In this document: piece by piece, positions 1 to 7,093 of the stretch | Position numbering within the stretch: the stretch's first letter is position 1 | Layout: the number at the start of each line of letters is the position of its first letter | Source: an uncultured Bacilli bacterium | GTDB taxonomy: Bacteria; Bacillota_I; Bacilli_A; RF39; UBA660 | Length of the DNA: 64,000 nt | Direction of reading: 5' to 3' | Assembly: GCA_934096295.1 (NCBI GenBank) | Contig: CAKOLL010000002.1 | Location: 62,001-126,000 of the forward strand | Notes under the pieces: generated by a model | The model's input: only the letters and a program-made list of their open reading frames with translations | The model's database searches: none | Told to the model about the DNA's origin: nothing | Translations under genes and position numbers: made by a program

Positions 1-96
1 GGAAAGTATAAAAAAATTGCAGGAGGAATTGAATTTAGAGGAAAATTAGTTAATATTATAAATAAAAAGTTAATAAAAATGGAAAATGTTATCTAA
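1..96 (+). CDS. 3' end of an unidentified CDS (partial)
   Basis: Frame 1 is open from the window edge to a TAA at 94-96 and gives 31 residues, beginning GKYKKIAGG and ending KMENVI. It lies on the same strand as rpmG, about 65 bases upstream, with a separate promoter between them. The fragment is too short for me to name a family. It is read as coding because it is open to the edge, rich in Lys and Ile like the other proteins here, and followed by a normal intergenic promoter. Confidence 0.5.
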   Translation, partial: GKYKKIAGGIEFRGKLVNIINKKLIKMENVI

Positions 97-101
97 ATTA
101 G

Positions 102-129
102 TTGAAAAATGTTAGAATTTTGGTATAAT
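102..129 (+). promoter_or_regulatory. sigma-A promoter for rpmG-efp
   Basis: TTGAAA (102-107) is followed after 16 bases by TATAAT (124-129). The -10 is preceded by TGG, an extended -10 element. Transcription would start near 136, leaving a short leader before rpmG. Confidence 0.75.
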
Positions 130-162
130 TAATAGAGATTATTTAAGTGAGGAGGAATAATT

Positions 163-327
163 ATGGCAAAAAAAGAAAATCGTAGTGAAGTAACTATGAG
201 ATGTTCTGTTTGTGGTTTTGAATTACGCCCAGTTAGTAAAAATAAAAAGAATACTCCAGACCGTCTTGAATTAAATAGATACTGCCCAAAATGTAGAAAG
301 ACAGTAGCTGCTAAAGAAAAGAAATAA
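163..327 (+). CDS. rpmG: 50S ribosomal protein L33
   Basis: This 54-residue protein starts MAKKENRSEV and has two CxxC knuckles, CSVC near residues 14-17 and CPKC at 41-44. These form the zinc ribbon of the zinc-binding L33 type. Length and motif spacing match the family. L33 sits in the large ribosomal subunit near the E site. A strong SD (GAGGAGG, about 149-155) precedes the ATG. It is cotranscribed with efp, which begins 18 bases downstream, so two translation genes share one promoter. Confidence 0.93.
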   Translation: MAKKENRSEVTMRCSVCGFELRPVSKNKKNTPDRLELNRYCPKCRKTVAAKEKK

Positions 328-345
328 TAGAAAAGAGGATTAAAT

Positions 346-906
346 ATGGATATTAATATTAATGATATCAAAAATGGTATGACAATTATCATGGATGGTA
401 ATTTATATACTATTGTTGAATTTCAACATGTAAAACCTGGTAAAGGACCTGCTTTTGTTAGAATTAAAAGAAGAAATTTAAGAACTGGAGCAGTTACTGA
501 AGATACCTTTAATACCAACATTAAAATAACTAAAGCTCATATTGAAAAAGTAAAAGCAGGTTATTTATATCAAATGGGAGATACTTATGTGTTCATGAAT
601 AATTCTACTTATGAACAAATTGAGCTTCCTGCATCTGTTCTAGGTGACAATGTTAATTTCATTAAAGAAGGCTTAGAAATTGATATTGATAATTATGATG
701 GAGAAATAATTGGTATTACATTACCTGAAAAAGTTGAATATGAGGTTATTGAAACAGAACCAGCAGTTAAAGGAAATACTGCAACTAATGCAAGTAAAGA
801 TGCTAAAATTGAAACTGGTTATGTAGTAAAAGTTCCTTTATTTATAAATGAAGGAGAAAAGATTATTATTTCAACAAAAGATGGGAAATATTCTGGAAGA
901 GCATAA
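346..906 (+). CDS. efp: elongation factor P
   Basis: EF-P (186 residues, normal length) binds between the P and E sites and rescues ribosomes stalled on consecutive prolines. The N-terminal KOW-like domain carries the loop KPGKG, with Lys33 at the tip. This matches the position modified in other bacteria, where B. subtilis uses a 5-aminopentanol group. Two OB domains follow and the protein ends in the typical DGKYSGRA. The gene lies just behind rpmG. The ymfF/ymfH homologues at 14.3-16.8 kb are of the kind linked to EF-P modification in Bacillus, so a modified Lys33 is plausible but inferred. Confidence 0.95.
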   Translation: MDININDIKNGMTIIMDGNLYTIVEFQHVKPGKGPAFVRIKRRNLRTGAVTEDTFNTNIKITKAHIEKVKAGYLYQMGDTYVFMNNSTYEQIELPASVLGDNVNFIKEGLEIDIDNYDGEIIGITLPEKVEYEVIETEPAVKGNTATNASKDAKIETGYVVKVPLFINEGEKIIISTKDGKYSGRA

Positions 907-928
907 GCTCTTTTTGTTTGCAAAAAAA

Positions 929-948
929 AATAAGTCTTACGACTTATT
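929..948. terminator. bidirectional terminator, efp / DUF4282-like gene
   Basis: The perfect stem AATAAGTC (929-936) / GACTTATT (941-948) has a four-base loop. An A-run at 921-930 gives a U-tract for minus-strand transcripts; the plus side has a weaker T-rich tail. It lies between convergent genes. Confidence 0.7.
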
Positions 949-1384
949 CTTCAGTTTTTGTTTCTTTTTTTGCATTCTTTGGTTTCATGTTTTCGTTAAT
1001 TTCTTTAGTATTTTTCCAAATCATTATATTAATCATCATTAATTCATATGTGATTCTTATAATAAGTGGCCCAAAAATTAATGTCATTAAGAATGCTATA
1101 AAGCTAGTAGATATTAAACCAAATGAGAATAAAACAACAAAAATAGTAAGTACAATGTAAACTACTTTTAAAATAGGTTCAATTAACATTGTTTTAAAGT
1201 CTAATAAATCTTTTACTTTTTGTAAATTTTTACTTACAGGTTTATCGCTTTTAACAAACATAAAGTAAACCATAATCCCAGCTGCAATAGCAATAACTAT
1301 AGCAATAACTGTCCAAATAAGTGTTCCAGCAACATTTGCAGCAGCTTTTGCAGTTTGGCCTGTCATATAATCATAATCGTACAT
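944..1384 (-). CDS. DUF4282-like membrane protein
   Basis: This 146-residue protein has a hydrophobic segment around residues 20-43 and a second hydrophobic region around 70-120. The motif GPLIIRITYELMM followed by IWKNTKEI resembles DUF4282 membrane proteins, whose function is not known. The C-terminus is a charged, Lys-rich cytoplasmic tail. The SD AAAGGAG precedes the ATG at a good distance. It is a single gene on the minus strand, convergent with efp. The family assignment is from memory of the motif and is moderate. Confidence 0.6.
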   Translation of the reverse strand: MYDYDYMTGQTAKAAANVAGTLIWTVIAIVIAIAAGIMVYFMFVKSDKPVSKNLQKVKDLLDFKTMLIEPILKVVYIVLTIFVVLFSFGLISTSFIAFLMTLIFGPLIIRITYELMMINIMIWKNTKEINENMKPKNAKKETKTEE

Positions 1385-1444
1385 AATTTAAAGCTCCTTT
1401 CTATTAATATATTAACAAATATTAAAAAATATTACAATAAAAAT

Positions 1445-1474
1445 TTGTCAAAAAATGAAGAATTATGTTACAAT
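1445..1474 (+). promoter_or_regulatory. promoter for the first Nudix gene
   Basis: TTGTCA (1445-1450), an 18-base spacer and TACAAT (1469-1474), with TG at the extended -10 position. The predicted start leaves only about ten bases before the ATG at 1490, so the mRNA has a very short leader. This rules out the upstream in-frame extension as coding. Confidence 0.65.
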
Positions 1475-1489
1475 ATAAAAGGTGTTATT

Positions 1490-2005
1490 ATGATAGAATT
1501 AATAAAAAATAAAAACGATATAAAAGAGTTTGATGTAAATAATGTGGTTACTAGAGTGAAGGCTTTAATTATAACGAGTGATAATAGAATTTTACTTGGA
1601 CATTCACATTCTGAATATCAATTTCCTGGTGGACATGTTGAGGCTAATGAGGATTTACTTTTAGGACTTCAAAGGGAACTTAAAGAAGAAACGGGATTAG
1701 AATTTGATACAAGCAATTTGGAACCGTTTGCGGTGCGTAACTCTTATTATAAGGATTATCCAACTGAAAATATAAATACAAAGATAGTTATTTATTATTT
1801 TATAATAAAAGATGATAGAATACCAGATTTAAAAAATACTAGTTATACAGAAGAAGAAATTGATGGTAATTTTAGTTTAAGATATATTCCTTTAAATATA
1901 GTAAATGATGTATTAAATGAAAAAATGGATATGTCTGGAGATACTAATGGAATTACACATGAAATGTTAGAGGTATTAGAGTATTTTAATAAAACATATG
2001 TATAA
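1490..2005 (+). CDS. Nudix hydrolase
   Basis: This 171-residue protein has a complete Nudix box: GGHVEANE, seven residues, then RELKEETGL (G-x5-E-x7-REL-x-EE-x-G-L). The box binds metal and supports hydrolysis of nucleoside diphosphates linked to another group. The substrate cannot be read from sequence. The ATG at 1490 is chosen because the promoter lies inside the upstream open frame. A second Nudix protein near 63.2 kb shares the GGH-type box and a similar C-terminal half (motifs KDYP and YTE), so the two look like paralogues. sigG follows after 44 bases. Confidence 0.85.
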   Translation: MIELIKNKNDIKEFDVNNVVTRVKALIITSDNRILLGHSHSEYQFPGGHVEANEDLLLGLQRELKEETGLEFDTSNLEPFAVRNSYYKDYPTENINTKIVIYYFIIKDDRIPDLKNTSYTEEEIDGNFSLRYIPLNIVNDVLNEKMDMSGDTNGITHEMLEVLEYFNKTYV

Positions 2006-2012
2006 AATTTAT

Positions 2013-2044
2013 GCGTCCTTGCCATAAATAATGGGAAAGGACGT
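2013..2044 (+). promoter_or_regulatory. leader hairpin enclosing the sigG ribosome binding site
   Basis: GCGTCCTT (2013-2020) pairs with AAGGACGT (2037-2044), eight pairs with one G-U. An inner CCAT/ATGG stem (2022-2025 / 2031-2034) may add to it. The only plausible SD for sigG, AAAGGA (2036-2041), lies in the 3' arm, so the fold would lower sigG translation. From memory, a similar RBS-blocking leader has been reported for B. subtilis sigG. Here it is a prediction from pairing alone. Confidence 0.6.
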
Positions 2045-2049
2045 TTAAT

Positions 2050-2826
2050 ATGGCAAAATATAAAGTAGATATTACAGGAATTAATACTAGTGAAATTGAG
2101 GTTTTAAGTAATGAAGAAATGACTAGCTTGTTTGTAGAATATCAAAATGGCAATTTAGATGCTAAAGATAAATTGATTAATGGTAATTTAAAATTAGTTT
2201 TAAGCATTCTTAGAACTTTTAATAGGGGTAATGTTAATTTAGATGATTTATTTCAAGTTGGTGTTATCGGTTTAATTAAAGCAATTGATAATTTTGATTT
2301 ATCTTATGGACTTAAGTTATCTACTTATGCGGTGCCTCTTATTATCGGAGAAATTAAAAGATATTTGAGGGACAATACTGCGGTTAGAGTAAGTAGGAGC
2401 ACAAAAGATTTAGCTTATCAAATTATTAAGTTTAAAGATAAATATTTAAGTGAGCATGGAATAGATGCCCCACCTTCAGTTATTTCAAAAGAACTTAATA
2501 TACCTGAATATTTAATTAGTTATGCAATGGATGCAATGAGAGATCCCGCCAGTATTTTTGAACCAATTTATAATGATGGAGGAGATACAATATATTTATT
2601 TGATCAAATTGCAGATACCAAAGATAAAAATAGTGATAAAGATATGATTATTTCTTTAAGAAGAGCGCTTTTAAAAATTAAAGAAAGAGAAAAAAATATT
2701 TTGTTACAAAGGTTTATGATAGGAAAAACTCAAATGGAAATTGCTGATGAACTGGGAATTAGTCAAGCACAAGTATCGAGGTTAGAGAAAAGTGCTATTG
2801 AAAATGTGCGTAAATTAATAAAATAA
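2050..2826 (+). CDS. sigG: sporulation sigma factor SigG
   Basis: SigG directs late forespore transcription in endospore formers. The 258-residue protein has the expected N-terminus (KYKVDITGINTSEIEVL), region 2 (DDLFQVGVIGLIKAIDNFD, then IIGEIKRYLRDN), the SigG-type stretch FEPIYNDGGD, and a region 4.2 helix-turn-helix (KTQMEIADELGISQAQVSRLEK). The motif LINGNLKLVL keeps the Asn that, as I recall, marks SigG rather than SigF. It lies before a ylmC/ymxH-type gene, and its ribosome site is in a hairpin. Confidence in sigma G over sigma F is high; a fully working sporulation programme cannot be shown from one window. Confidence 0.92.
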   Translation: MAKYKVDITGINTSEIEVLSNEEMTSLFVEYQNGNLDAKDKLINGNLKLVLSILRTFNRGNVNLDDLFQVGVIGLIKAIDNFDLSYGLKLSTYAVPLIIGEIKRYLRDNTAVRVSRSTKDLAYQIIKFKDKYLSEHGIDAPPSVISKELNIPEYLISYAMDAMRDPASIFEPIYNDGGDTIYLFDQIADTKDKNSDKDMIISLRRALLKIKEREKNILLQRFMIGKTQMEIADELGISQAQVSRLEKSAIENVRKLIK

Positions 2827-2850
2827 AGCATATAATTTATGGGGTGGATT

Positions 2851-3072
2851 ATGTATTTAAGTGAACTTCAAAATAAAGATATTATAAGTGTAAATACGGG
2901 AGTTAATTTAGGTAGAATAGTGGATGCTGAGGTAAATAGTGAAGGAAAAGTAATAAGTTTGGTAGCTGAAAATAAAAAACTGTTCAGAAAAATGTTAAAA
3001 AATACAGAGTTTAGTTTTACATTTTCTGATATTGCAAAAATAGGAACTGATTGTATACTAGTAAATAAATAA
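2851..3072 (+). CDS. YlmC/YmxH-family PRC-barrel protein
   Basis: This 73-residue protein begins MYLSELQNKDIISVNTG and has the motif LGRIVDAEV, matching the small PRC-barrel proteins annotated YlmC/YmxH and associated with sporulation loci. The ATG at 2851 is preferred over an in-frame ATG at 2839 because GGGGTGG (2841-2847) lies in SD position for the inner start, and because the family starts at this point. It follows sigG by 24 bases and is probably cotranscribed with it. The biochemical role is unknown to me. Confidence 0.8.
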   Translation: MYLSELQNKDIISVNTGVNLGRIVDAEVNSEGKVISLVAENKKLFRKMLKNTEFSFTFSDIAKIGTDCILVNK

Positions 3073-3093
3073 AATTTGTGATAGAATAATAGC

Positions 3094-3564
3094 ATGAAGA
3101 AAAAAAGTTTGTTGATTGCTATTATTATTTTTTTATTTGATATACTTATTAAATATATAGTAGATAAGTCTTTTTATTATGGCGTTTTAAAAAGTATTAT
3201 TCCACGTGTTTTTTATTTAACAAAAGTCTATAATGATGGAGCTGCTTGGAGTACTTTTGAAGGAGCTAGATTCTTACTTATTGGTGTAGGTGTAGTATCG
3301 TTTATTTTTTTAATGATTTATCAAAAAAATTTTGTGGATAATAAAAGAAATATAGTAGCATTTAGTCTTGTTTATGGAGGACTTTTAGGAAATTTGTTTG
3401 ATAGAATAGTAAATGGTTATGTAATAGATTATTTGAAATTTTATATTGGGGGTTATGAATATCCAGTATTTAATTTAGCTGATGTAGCATTGGTAATAGG
3501 TTTTATCCTTATTATATATGCAATATTTAAGGGAGAAGATAAGCATGGAAATAATAGTAGATGA
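3094..3564 (+). CDS. lspA: lipoprotein signal peptidase II
   Basis: LspA is a membrane aspartyl protease that removes signal peptides from prolipoproteins. The 156-residue protein has four hydrophobic segments, the conserved motif YNDGAAWS, and both catalytic Asp motifs: GNLFDRI (Asp103) and FNLADVAL (Asp130). These match the B. subtilis positions to within one residue. The gene overlaps rluD by 20 bases, as in the lspA-rluD pair of Bacilli. A likely substrate in this window is the lipoprotein at 45 kb. Confidence 0.95.
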   Translation: MKKKSLLIAIIIFLFDILIKYIVDKSFYYGVLKSIIPRVFYLTKVYNDGAAWSTFEGARFLLIGVGVVSFIFLMIYQKNFVDNKRNIVAFSLVYGGLLGNLFDRIVNGYVIDYLKFYIGGYEYPVFNLADVALVIGFILIIYAIFKGEDKHGNNSR

Positions 3565-4423
3565 AAATGATATAAGAATAGATAAGTATTTAGCAAGTAA
3601 GACAGATTATAGTAGAGAAACAATAACTAAGATGATAAATGAAGAGTTTATTTTTGTTAATGGTAAAAGTATTAAAGCATCTTATAAGATTAAAGATGGT
3701 GATGTAATATTAATTAAAGATGGTTTTGTTAAAGAAATGACTTTAGAAGCTACTAAAATGGATATTGATATTGTTTATGAAGATGAATATTTAATGGTTA
3801 TAAATAAAGATAGCGGAGTGGTTGTACATCCTGGTGCTGGTAACAATAATAATACATTGGTAAATGGTTTACTTTACTATAATAAAACATTAAGTAGGGG
3901 AGAAGAATTTAGGCCTGGTGTTGTACATAGATTAGATAAAGATACTAGTGGTTTAATGATAATTGCTAAGGATGATAAAGCTCATGAGTTGCTAGCAGAT
4001 GACTTTAAGAATAAAAGAATTCATAGAGAATATATTGCACTACTTGATGGAGTATTTCCACAAGAAAAAGCAGTTATTGATGCTCCGATAGGAAGGAGTA
4101 AACAATATTTTGATAAAATGGAAGTATGTAAAGATGGAAAAAAAGCCATAACTAATCTTGAGGTATTAAAAAAATATAAAGATTATACTTTAGTTAAATT
4201 AGTTTTAGAAACAGGAAGAACTCATCAAATTAGGGTTCATTTAGCTTATATTGGTTATCCAGTTCATAATGATCCGGTTTATTCAAATAAGTCTTGTACA
4301 GACTTTGGACAATTTTTACATTCTGCATATTTAAAATTTAAACATCCAATTACGGGTGAAATATTAGAATTTAGTAGTAAATTACCAGAAGAATTTCAAT
4401 CGTTTATTGATAATTTATTATAA
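3545..4423 (+). CDS. rluD: RluD-family pseudouridine synthase
   Basis: This 292-residue protein has an N-terminal S4 RNA-binding domain (IRIDKYLASKTDYSR, then VNGKSIKASYKIKDGD) and a pseudouridine synthase domain with the catalytic motif HRLDKDTSGLM. The Asp of RLD is the nucleophile. The C-terminal GRTHQIRVHLA is also typical. It is probably the YlyB type, which lies beside lspA in Bacillus and modifies large-subunit rRNA. The ATG at 3545 is used because the S4 domain starts there and the upstream extension lies inside lspA. Its 3' end overlaps the convergent membrane gene by 20 bases. Confidence 0.92.
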   Translation: MEIIVDENDIRIDKYLASKTDYSRETITKMINEEFIFVNGKSIKASYKIKDGDVILIKDGFVKEMTLEATKMDIDIVYEDEYLMVINKDSGVVVHPGAGNNNNTLVNGLLYYNKTLSRGEEFRPGVVHRLDKDTSGLMIIAKDDKAHELLADDFKNKRIHREYIALLDGVFPQEKAVIDAPIGRSKQYFDKMEVCKDGKKAITNLEVLKKYKDYTLVKLVLETGRTHQIRVHLAYIGYPVHNDPVYSNKSCTDFGQFLHSAYLKFKHPITGEILEFSSKLPEEFQSFIDNLL

Positions 4424-4724
4424 TATTTATTAAAGTGATGATGTTTGTAATTATATAAGGAATTGAAATAAGGGGTATGTATCCTAGAATTCTTTTAAAA
4501 TCGTGTATTAAAAGAATTGAAAAAAGAATTAATAAAATAGAACTAATAAGACCAAATAAGTAATTTTGGAAATAGTAGTAAAAAATAGAGGTAGAAAATA
4601 TTAATAAATAATTAGTAGCAGTAGAAAATATTAATGGTTCATCGAATAAATGAAAACGATTGATTTTAAGTAATATGGTTACTATTAAAAATAAGCTTAT
4701 TATGTAAAATATATATTCTAGCAT
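4404..4724 (-). CDS. small multi-pass membrane protein, unknown
   Basis: The 106-residue protein is almost all hydrophobic, with about four membrane segments broken by short polar turns (KINRFHLFDEP near residues 20-30, HDFKRI near 74-79). An SD (AAAGAGGTG) precedes the ATG. I do not recognise the family. Its 3' end overlaps rluD. Its promoter region borders that of the rhomboid gene, so the two are divergent. Confidence 0.55.
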   Translation of the reverse strand: MLEYIFYIISLFLIVTILLKINRFHLFDEPLIFSTATNYLLIFSTSIFYYYFQNYLFGLISSILLILFSILLIHDFKRILGYIPLISIPYIITNIITLINIIINYQ

Positions 4725-4734
4725 ATAACACCTC

Positions 4735-4763
4735 TTTACTAAAAGTATGATTTATTGTAAAAT
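4735..4763 (+). promoter_or_regulatory. promoter for the rhomboid gene
   Basis: TTTACT (4735-4740), a 17-base spacer and TAAAAT (4758-4763). The SD CGAGGAG follows just before the ATG at 4786. Confidence 0.65.
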
Positions 4764-4785
4764 ATTATGACGAGGAGATGGAAAA

Positions 4786-5946
4786 ATGTCTAATGTTATG
4801 ATTAGAAAAAGTGATCAAGTAATGATGAGTTTAGTACATTATTTTGTAACTAAAGAAAATTATGCTCCGATAAATGTGCAAGGAGTTAAAGATGAAATTT
4901 GGCTTGAAAATCTCGAAGGGCCTTATCGCATAATTAGGATTAGTTGCAATTCAATTATAAATGAAGAACAATATAAATTTGATATATTTAAAATGAAACA
5001 TATAATGAAACAAATTAAGAAAAAAACAATGTCATTAAGAATGAATGCTTTAAATATTTGTTTAGATATGAGTAAAAAAGTTGATAAAGGAAATGTTAAA
5101 GATATTGAAACAATCGGGGCAGAAAGTTTAAATGATATAAAGAAAAATGATGATATTACAAAAGTTTTTCCAAAAATTAAAGATAATTTGTTAGAAAGTA
5201 ATGATGGTTTAGAATTAATTATTAATGTAACTAATGATATTAATGAAAAAACTGAGAGTGAAAATAAGAAGTTTTATGATGTATTTGCACCGAAGAAAAT
5301 AATATTTACCAATATAATTTCGTTTATTTGTATTGTTATGTATATTATAATTGGAGTGTATGGTAATAATTTTTTAAATTTTGATGCTAATGTTTTGGCA
5401 ACGTTTGGTGCTAATAACATATTGCTTATTAAAAATGGAGAAATATGGAGACTTCTTACTTGTGCATTTTTACATGTAGGTTTAATACATTTAGTAGTAA
5501 ATATGTATTCTTTAAGAGTAATCGGTCCGAGTGTAGAGGCTTTGATTGGTAAAGGGAAATTTGTGTTTATTTACATTGTTAGTGCAATTAGTGCAAGTTT
5601 ATTATCCTTAGTTTTTGTTGAATCTAATATTGTATCAGTAGGTGCTAGTGGAGCAATATTTGGTTTAATGGGGGCTTTACTTTACTTTGGATATCATTAT
5701 AGACTATATTTAAATGATGCTATTAAAACACAAATTATTCCAGTTATCTTATTTAACTTAATTATAGGATTTATGATGCCTGGTATTGATAATGGTGCTC
5801 ATATTGGTGGTTTAATTGGTGGATACTTAGCTACGATGGCAATTGGTATAAAAAATAAATCTGGAAAAAAGGATATGATTAATGGTTGGATTGTTCTAGT
5901 TTTATATTTAGTATTCTTAAGTTATGTAATATTCTTTATAAAATAA
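4786..5946 (+). CDS. rhomboid family intramembrane serine protease
   Basis: The 386-residue protein has a cytoplasmic N-terminal domain (about 1-165) and a rhomboid core of six or seven membrane helices. Catalytic residues are visible: Ser288 in GASGAIFG and His339 in GAHIGG. The L1-loop WR motif (IWRLLTCAFLHVG) and HLVVNMYSLRVIG are also typical. The overall shape resembles YqgP/GluP of B. subtilis, without an obvious TPR region. It is a single gene with its own promoter, convergent with lexA. The substrate is unknown. Confidence 0.9.
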   Translation: MSNVMIRKSDQVMMSLVHYFVTKENYAPINVQGVKDEIWLENLEGPYRIIRISCNSIINEEQYKFDIFKMKHIMKQIKKKTMSLRMNALNICLDMSKKVDKGNVKDIETIGAESLNDIKKNDDITKVFPKIKDNLLESNDGLELIINVTNDINEKTESENKKFYDVFAPKKIIFTNIISFICIVMYIIIGVYGNNFLNFDANVLATFGANNILLIKNGEIWRLLTCAFLHVGLIHLVVNMYSLRVIGPSVEALIGKGKFVFIYIVSAISASLLSLVFVESNIVSVGASGAIFGLMGALLYFGYHYRLYLNDAIKTQIIPVILFNLIIGFMMPGIDNGAHIGGLIGGYLATMAIGIKNKSGKKDMINGWIVLVLYLVFLSYVIFFIK

Positions 5947-5976
5947 AAATATCGAGATGTTTTGTCTCGATATTTT
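5946..5976. terminator. bidirectional terminator, rhomboid / lexA
   Basis: Stem AAAATATCGAGA (5946-5957) / TCTCGATATTTT (5965-5976), loop of seven bases. A/T tracts on both sides suit termination in both directions between convergent genes. Confidence 0.8.
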
Positions 5977-6601
5977 ATATTTTCCTGTATAAGCCAATAG
6001 CTATTCCTAAGATTGTAATGTTGTTAAAGATTAATGGTTCCATTGTATCATTTTCTGGTTGTAATCTTATGTGATCTTTTTCTTTATAAAATGTTTTTAG
6101 TGTTACCTCATTTTCATCAGTCATTGCTACGACGATATCGCCATTTTTGGCATTTTGTTGTCTTTTTACAATAACATAATCGTTATCAAATATACCACGG
6201 TTGATCATTGATTCACCACTTACATGTAGAGTAAATACCTCTCCGGATTTGGGCATTAGTGCTGCGGGTAAATCAAAAAATTCGTCAGGTTGCTCAATTG
6301 CTGTGATTGGGCTTCCTGCAGTTATTTTTCCAAGTAATGGAACTTTTATAACGTTTTCATCTTTTTCTAAATATTCATTTTCCACGAGTAGTTCAATGGT
6401 TCTAAATTTATTGCTGGATTGTCTTATGCAACCTAACTTTTCTAGGTTTTTAACATGTACGAATACTGTTGCTGGACTATTTAATCCAATTCCTGCCCCG
6501 ATTTCTCTGACTGCTGGAGGATATCCATGTTCTGCGATAAATTTTTTTATGTAGTTTAATACTTCTTCTTGACGTTTAGTAAGTTCTTTTTTTTCTTCCA
6601 T
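5975..6601 (-). CDS. lexA: SOS repressor LexA
   Basis: LexA represses the DNA-damage response and cleaves itself when RecA is activated. The 208-residue protein has an N-terminal winged helix (LTKRQEEVLNYIKKFIAEHGYPPAVREIG) and a C-terminal S24 peptidase domain. Cleavage would fall at Ala95-Gly96 in KITAGSP. The catalytic pair is Ser131 (SGESM) and Lys169 (VTLKTF). The gene is divergent from a 49-residue membrane peptide gene, the place held by yneA in Bacillus. Its promoter carries a palindrome that may be an autoregulatory operator. Confidence 0.95.
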   Translation of the reverse strand: MEEKKELTKRQEEVLNYIKKFIAEHGYPPAVREIGAGIGLNSPATVFVHVKNLEKLGCIRQSSNKFRTIELLVENEYLEKDENVIKVPLLGKITAGSPITAIEQPDEFFDLPAALMPKSGEVFTLHVSGESMINRGIFDNDYVIVKRQQNAKNGDIVVAMTDENEVTLKTFYKEKDHIRLQPENDTMEPLIFNNITILGIAIGLYRKI

Positions 6602-6624
6602 AATAATCTCCTTTTCTAAATATT

Positions 6625-6653
6625 ATTTTACACTATAAATAGTAAAAAGTCAA
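6625..6653 (-). promoter_or_regulatory. lexA promoter
   Basis: Reading the minus strand, TTGACT (6653-6648), a 17-base spacer and TAAAAT (6630-6625). The SD AAGGAG follows before the ATG at 6601. Confidence 0.75.
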
Positions 6654-6663
6654 ACAATTGTTT
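6652..6663. promoter_or_regulatory. palindrome at the lexA -35, candidate LexA operator
   Basis: AAACAATTGTTT is a perfect 12-base palindrome overlapping the lexA -35. A CGAAC half site, as in the Bacillus SOS box, occurs at 6679-6683 just behind the -35 of the divergent gene, but without a proper GTTCG partner. Whether either site binds LexA is unknown. Confidence 0.35.
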
Positions 6664-6672
6664 CTTTGATTA

Positions 6673-6701
6673 TTGACACGAACAAATATATGTATTAGAA
6701 T
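6673..6701 (+). promoter_or_regulatory. promoter of the 49-residue peptide gene
   Basis: TTGACA (6673-6678), exactly 17 bases, TAGAAT (6696-6701). The CGAAC half site at 6679-6683 lies in the spacer, where a repressor would block transcription. Confidence 0.75.
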
Positions 6702-6728
6702 AATATCAGAAAGACGAGGTAATGAAAA

Positions 6729-6878
6729 ATGATGAATGTGTTAAAAAAGTATAGCGGAGTATTGTTCTTTTATTTGGCAATAGTTGGAATGATTCTTCTT
6801 GTTAATTTTAGGTTTAGTAAACTTTCGAGTACCTCGGTAAGTAGTGGCGTTGCTGAATCAATGATTAAAAACAAGTAA
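6729..6878 (+). CDS. small membrane protein divergent from lexA (YneA-position)
   Basis: A 49-residue open frame (MMNVLKKYSG... ESMIKNK) has a strong promoter, an SD (CGAGGT, about 6714-6719) and its own terminator, so it is very likely a real gene. Residues about 9-26 form one membrane helix; the rest is a short Ser-rich, probably extracellular tail. In B. subtilis the gene in this position is yneA, an SOS-induced cell-division inhibitor with one membrane helix plus a LysM domain. This protein has no LysM domain. Function as a division inhibitor is inferred only from position and topology. Confidence 0.7.
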   Translation: MMNVLKKYSGVLFFYLAIVGMILLVNFRFSKLSSTSVSSGVAESMIKNK

Positions 6879-6908
6879 AAAGTTCGCATTTGCGAACTTT
6901 AATTTTTT
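6879..6908 (+). terminator. terminator of the 49-residue peptide gene
   Basis: Stem AAAGTTCGC (6879-6887) / GCGAACTTT (6892-6900), four-base loop, then AATTTTTT. It follows the stop codon directly. Confidence 0.85.
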
Positions 6909-6911
6909 ATA

Positions 6912-6988
6912 TGGTGTCCTCGGTGAGAGTCGAACTCACGCTCTAACCCTTAGGAGGGGTTTGTTTTATCCAACTAAACTACGAGGAC
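6912..6988 (-). tRNA. tRNA-Arg (anticodon CCT)
   Basis: On the minus strand GTCCTCG (acceptor) pairs with CGAGGAC, followed by A and an encoded CCA. The anticodon arm AACCC-CTCCTAA-GGGTT gives CCT, which reads AGG. The T arm GTGAG-TTCGACT-CTCAC is canonical. Confidence 0.93.
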
Positions 6989-7093
6989 ACAATATAATAT
7001 TAGCACAAAAATACGTTTTTAACAATCATTAATTTTAGTATAGACAATTATATATACTAGATGATATAATAATAACTATCTTAAGGAGATATT

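Noticed and set aside
2050..2826. Calling the sigma factor SigF or SigB rather than SigG
   Set aside because: The NGNLKLVL and FEPIYNDGGD motifs, and the neighbouring ylmC/ymxH-type gene, fit SigG. SigF would be expected after spoIIAA-spoIIAB, which are absent.
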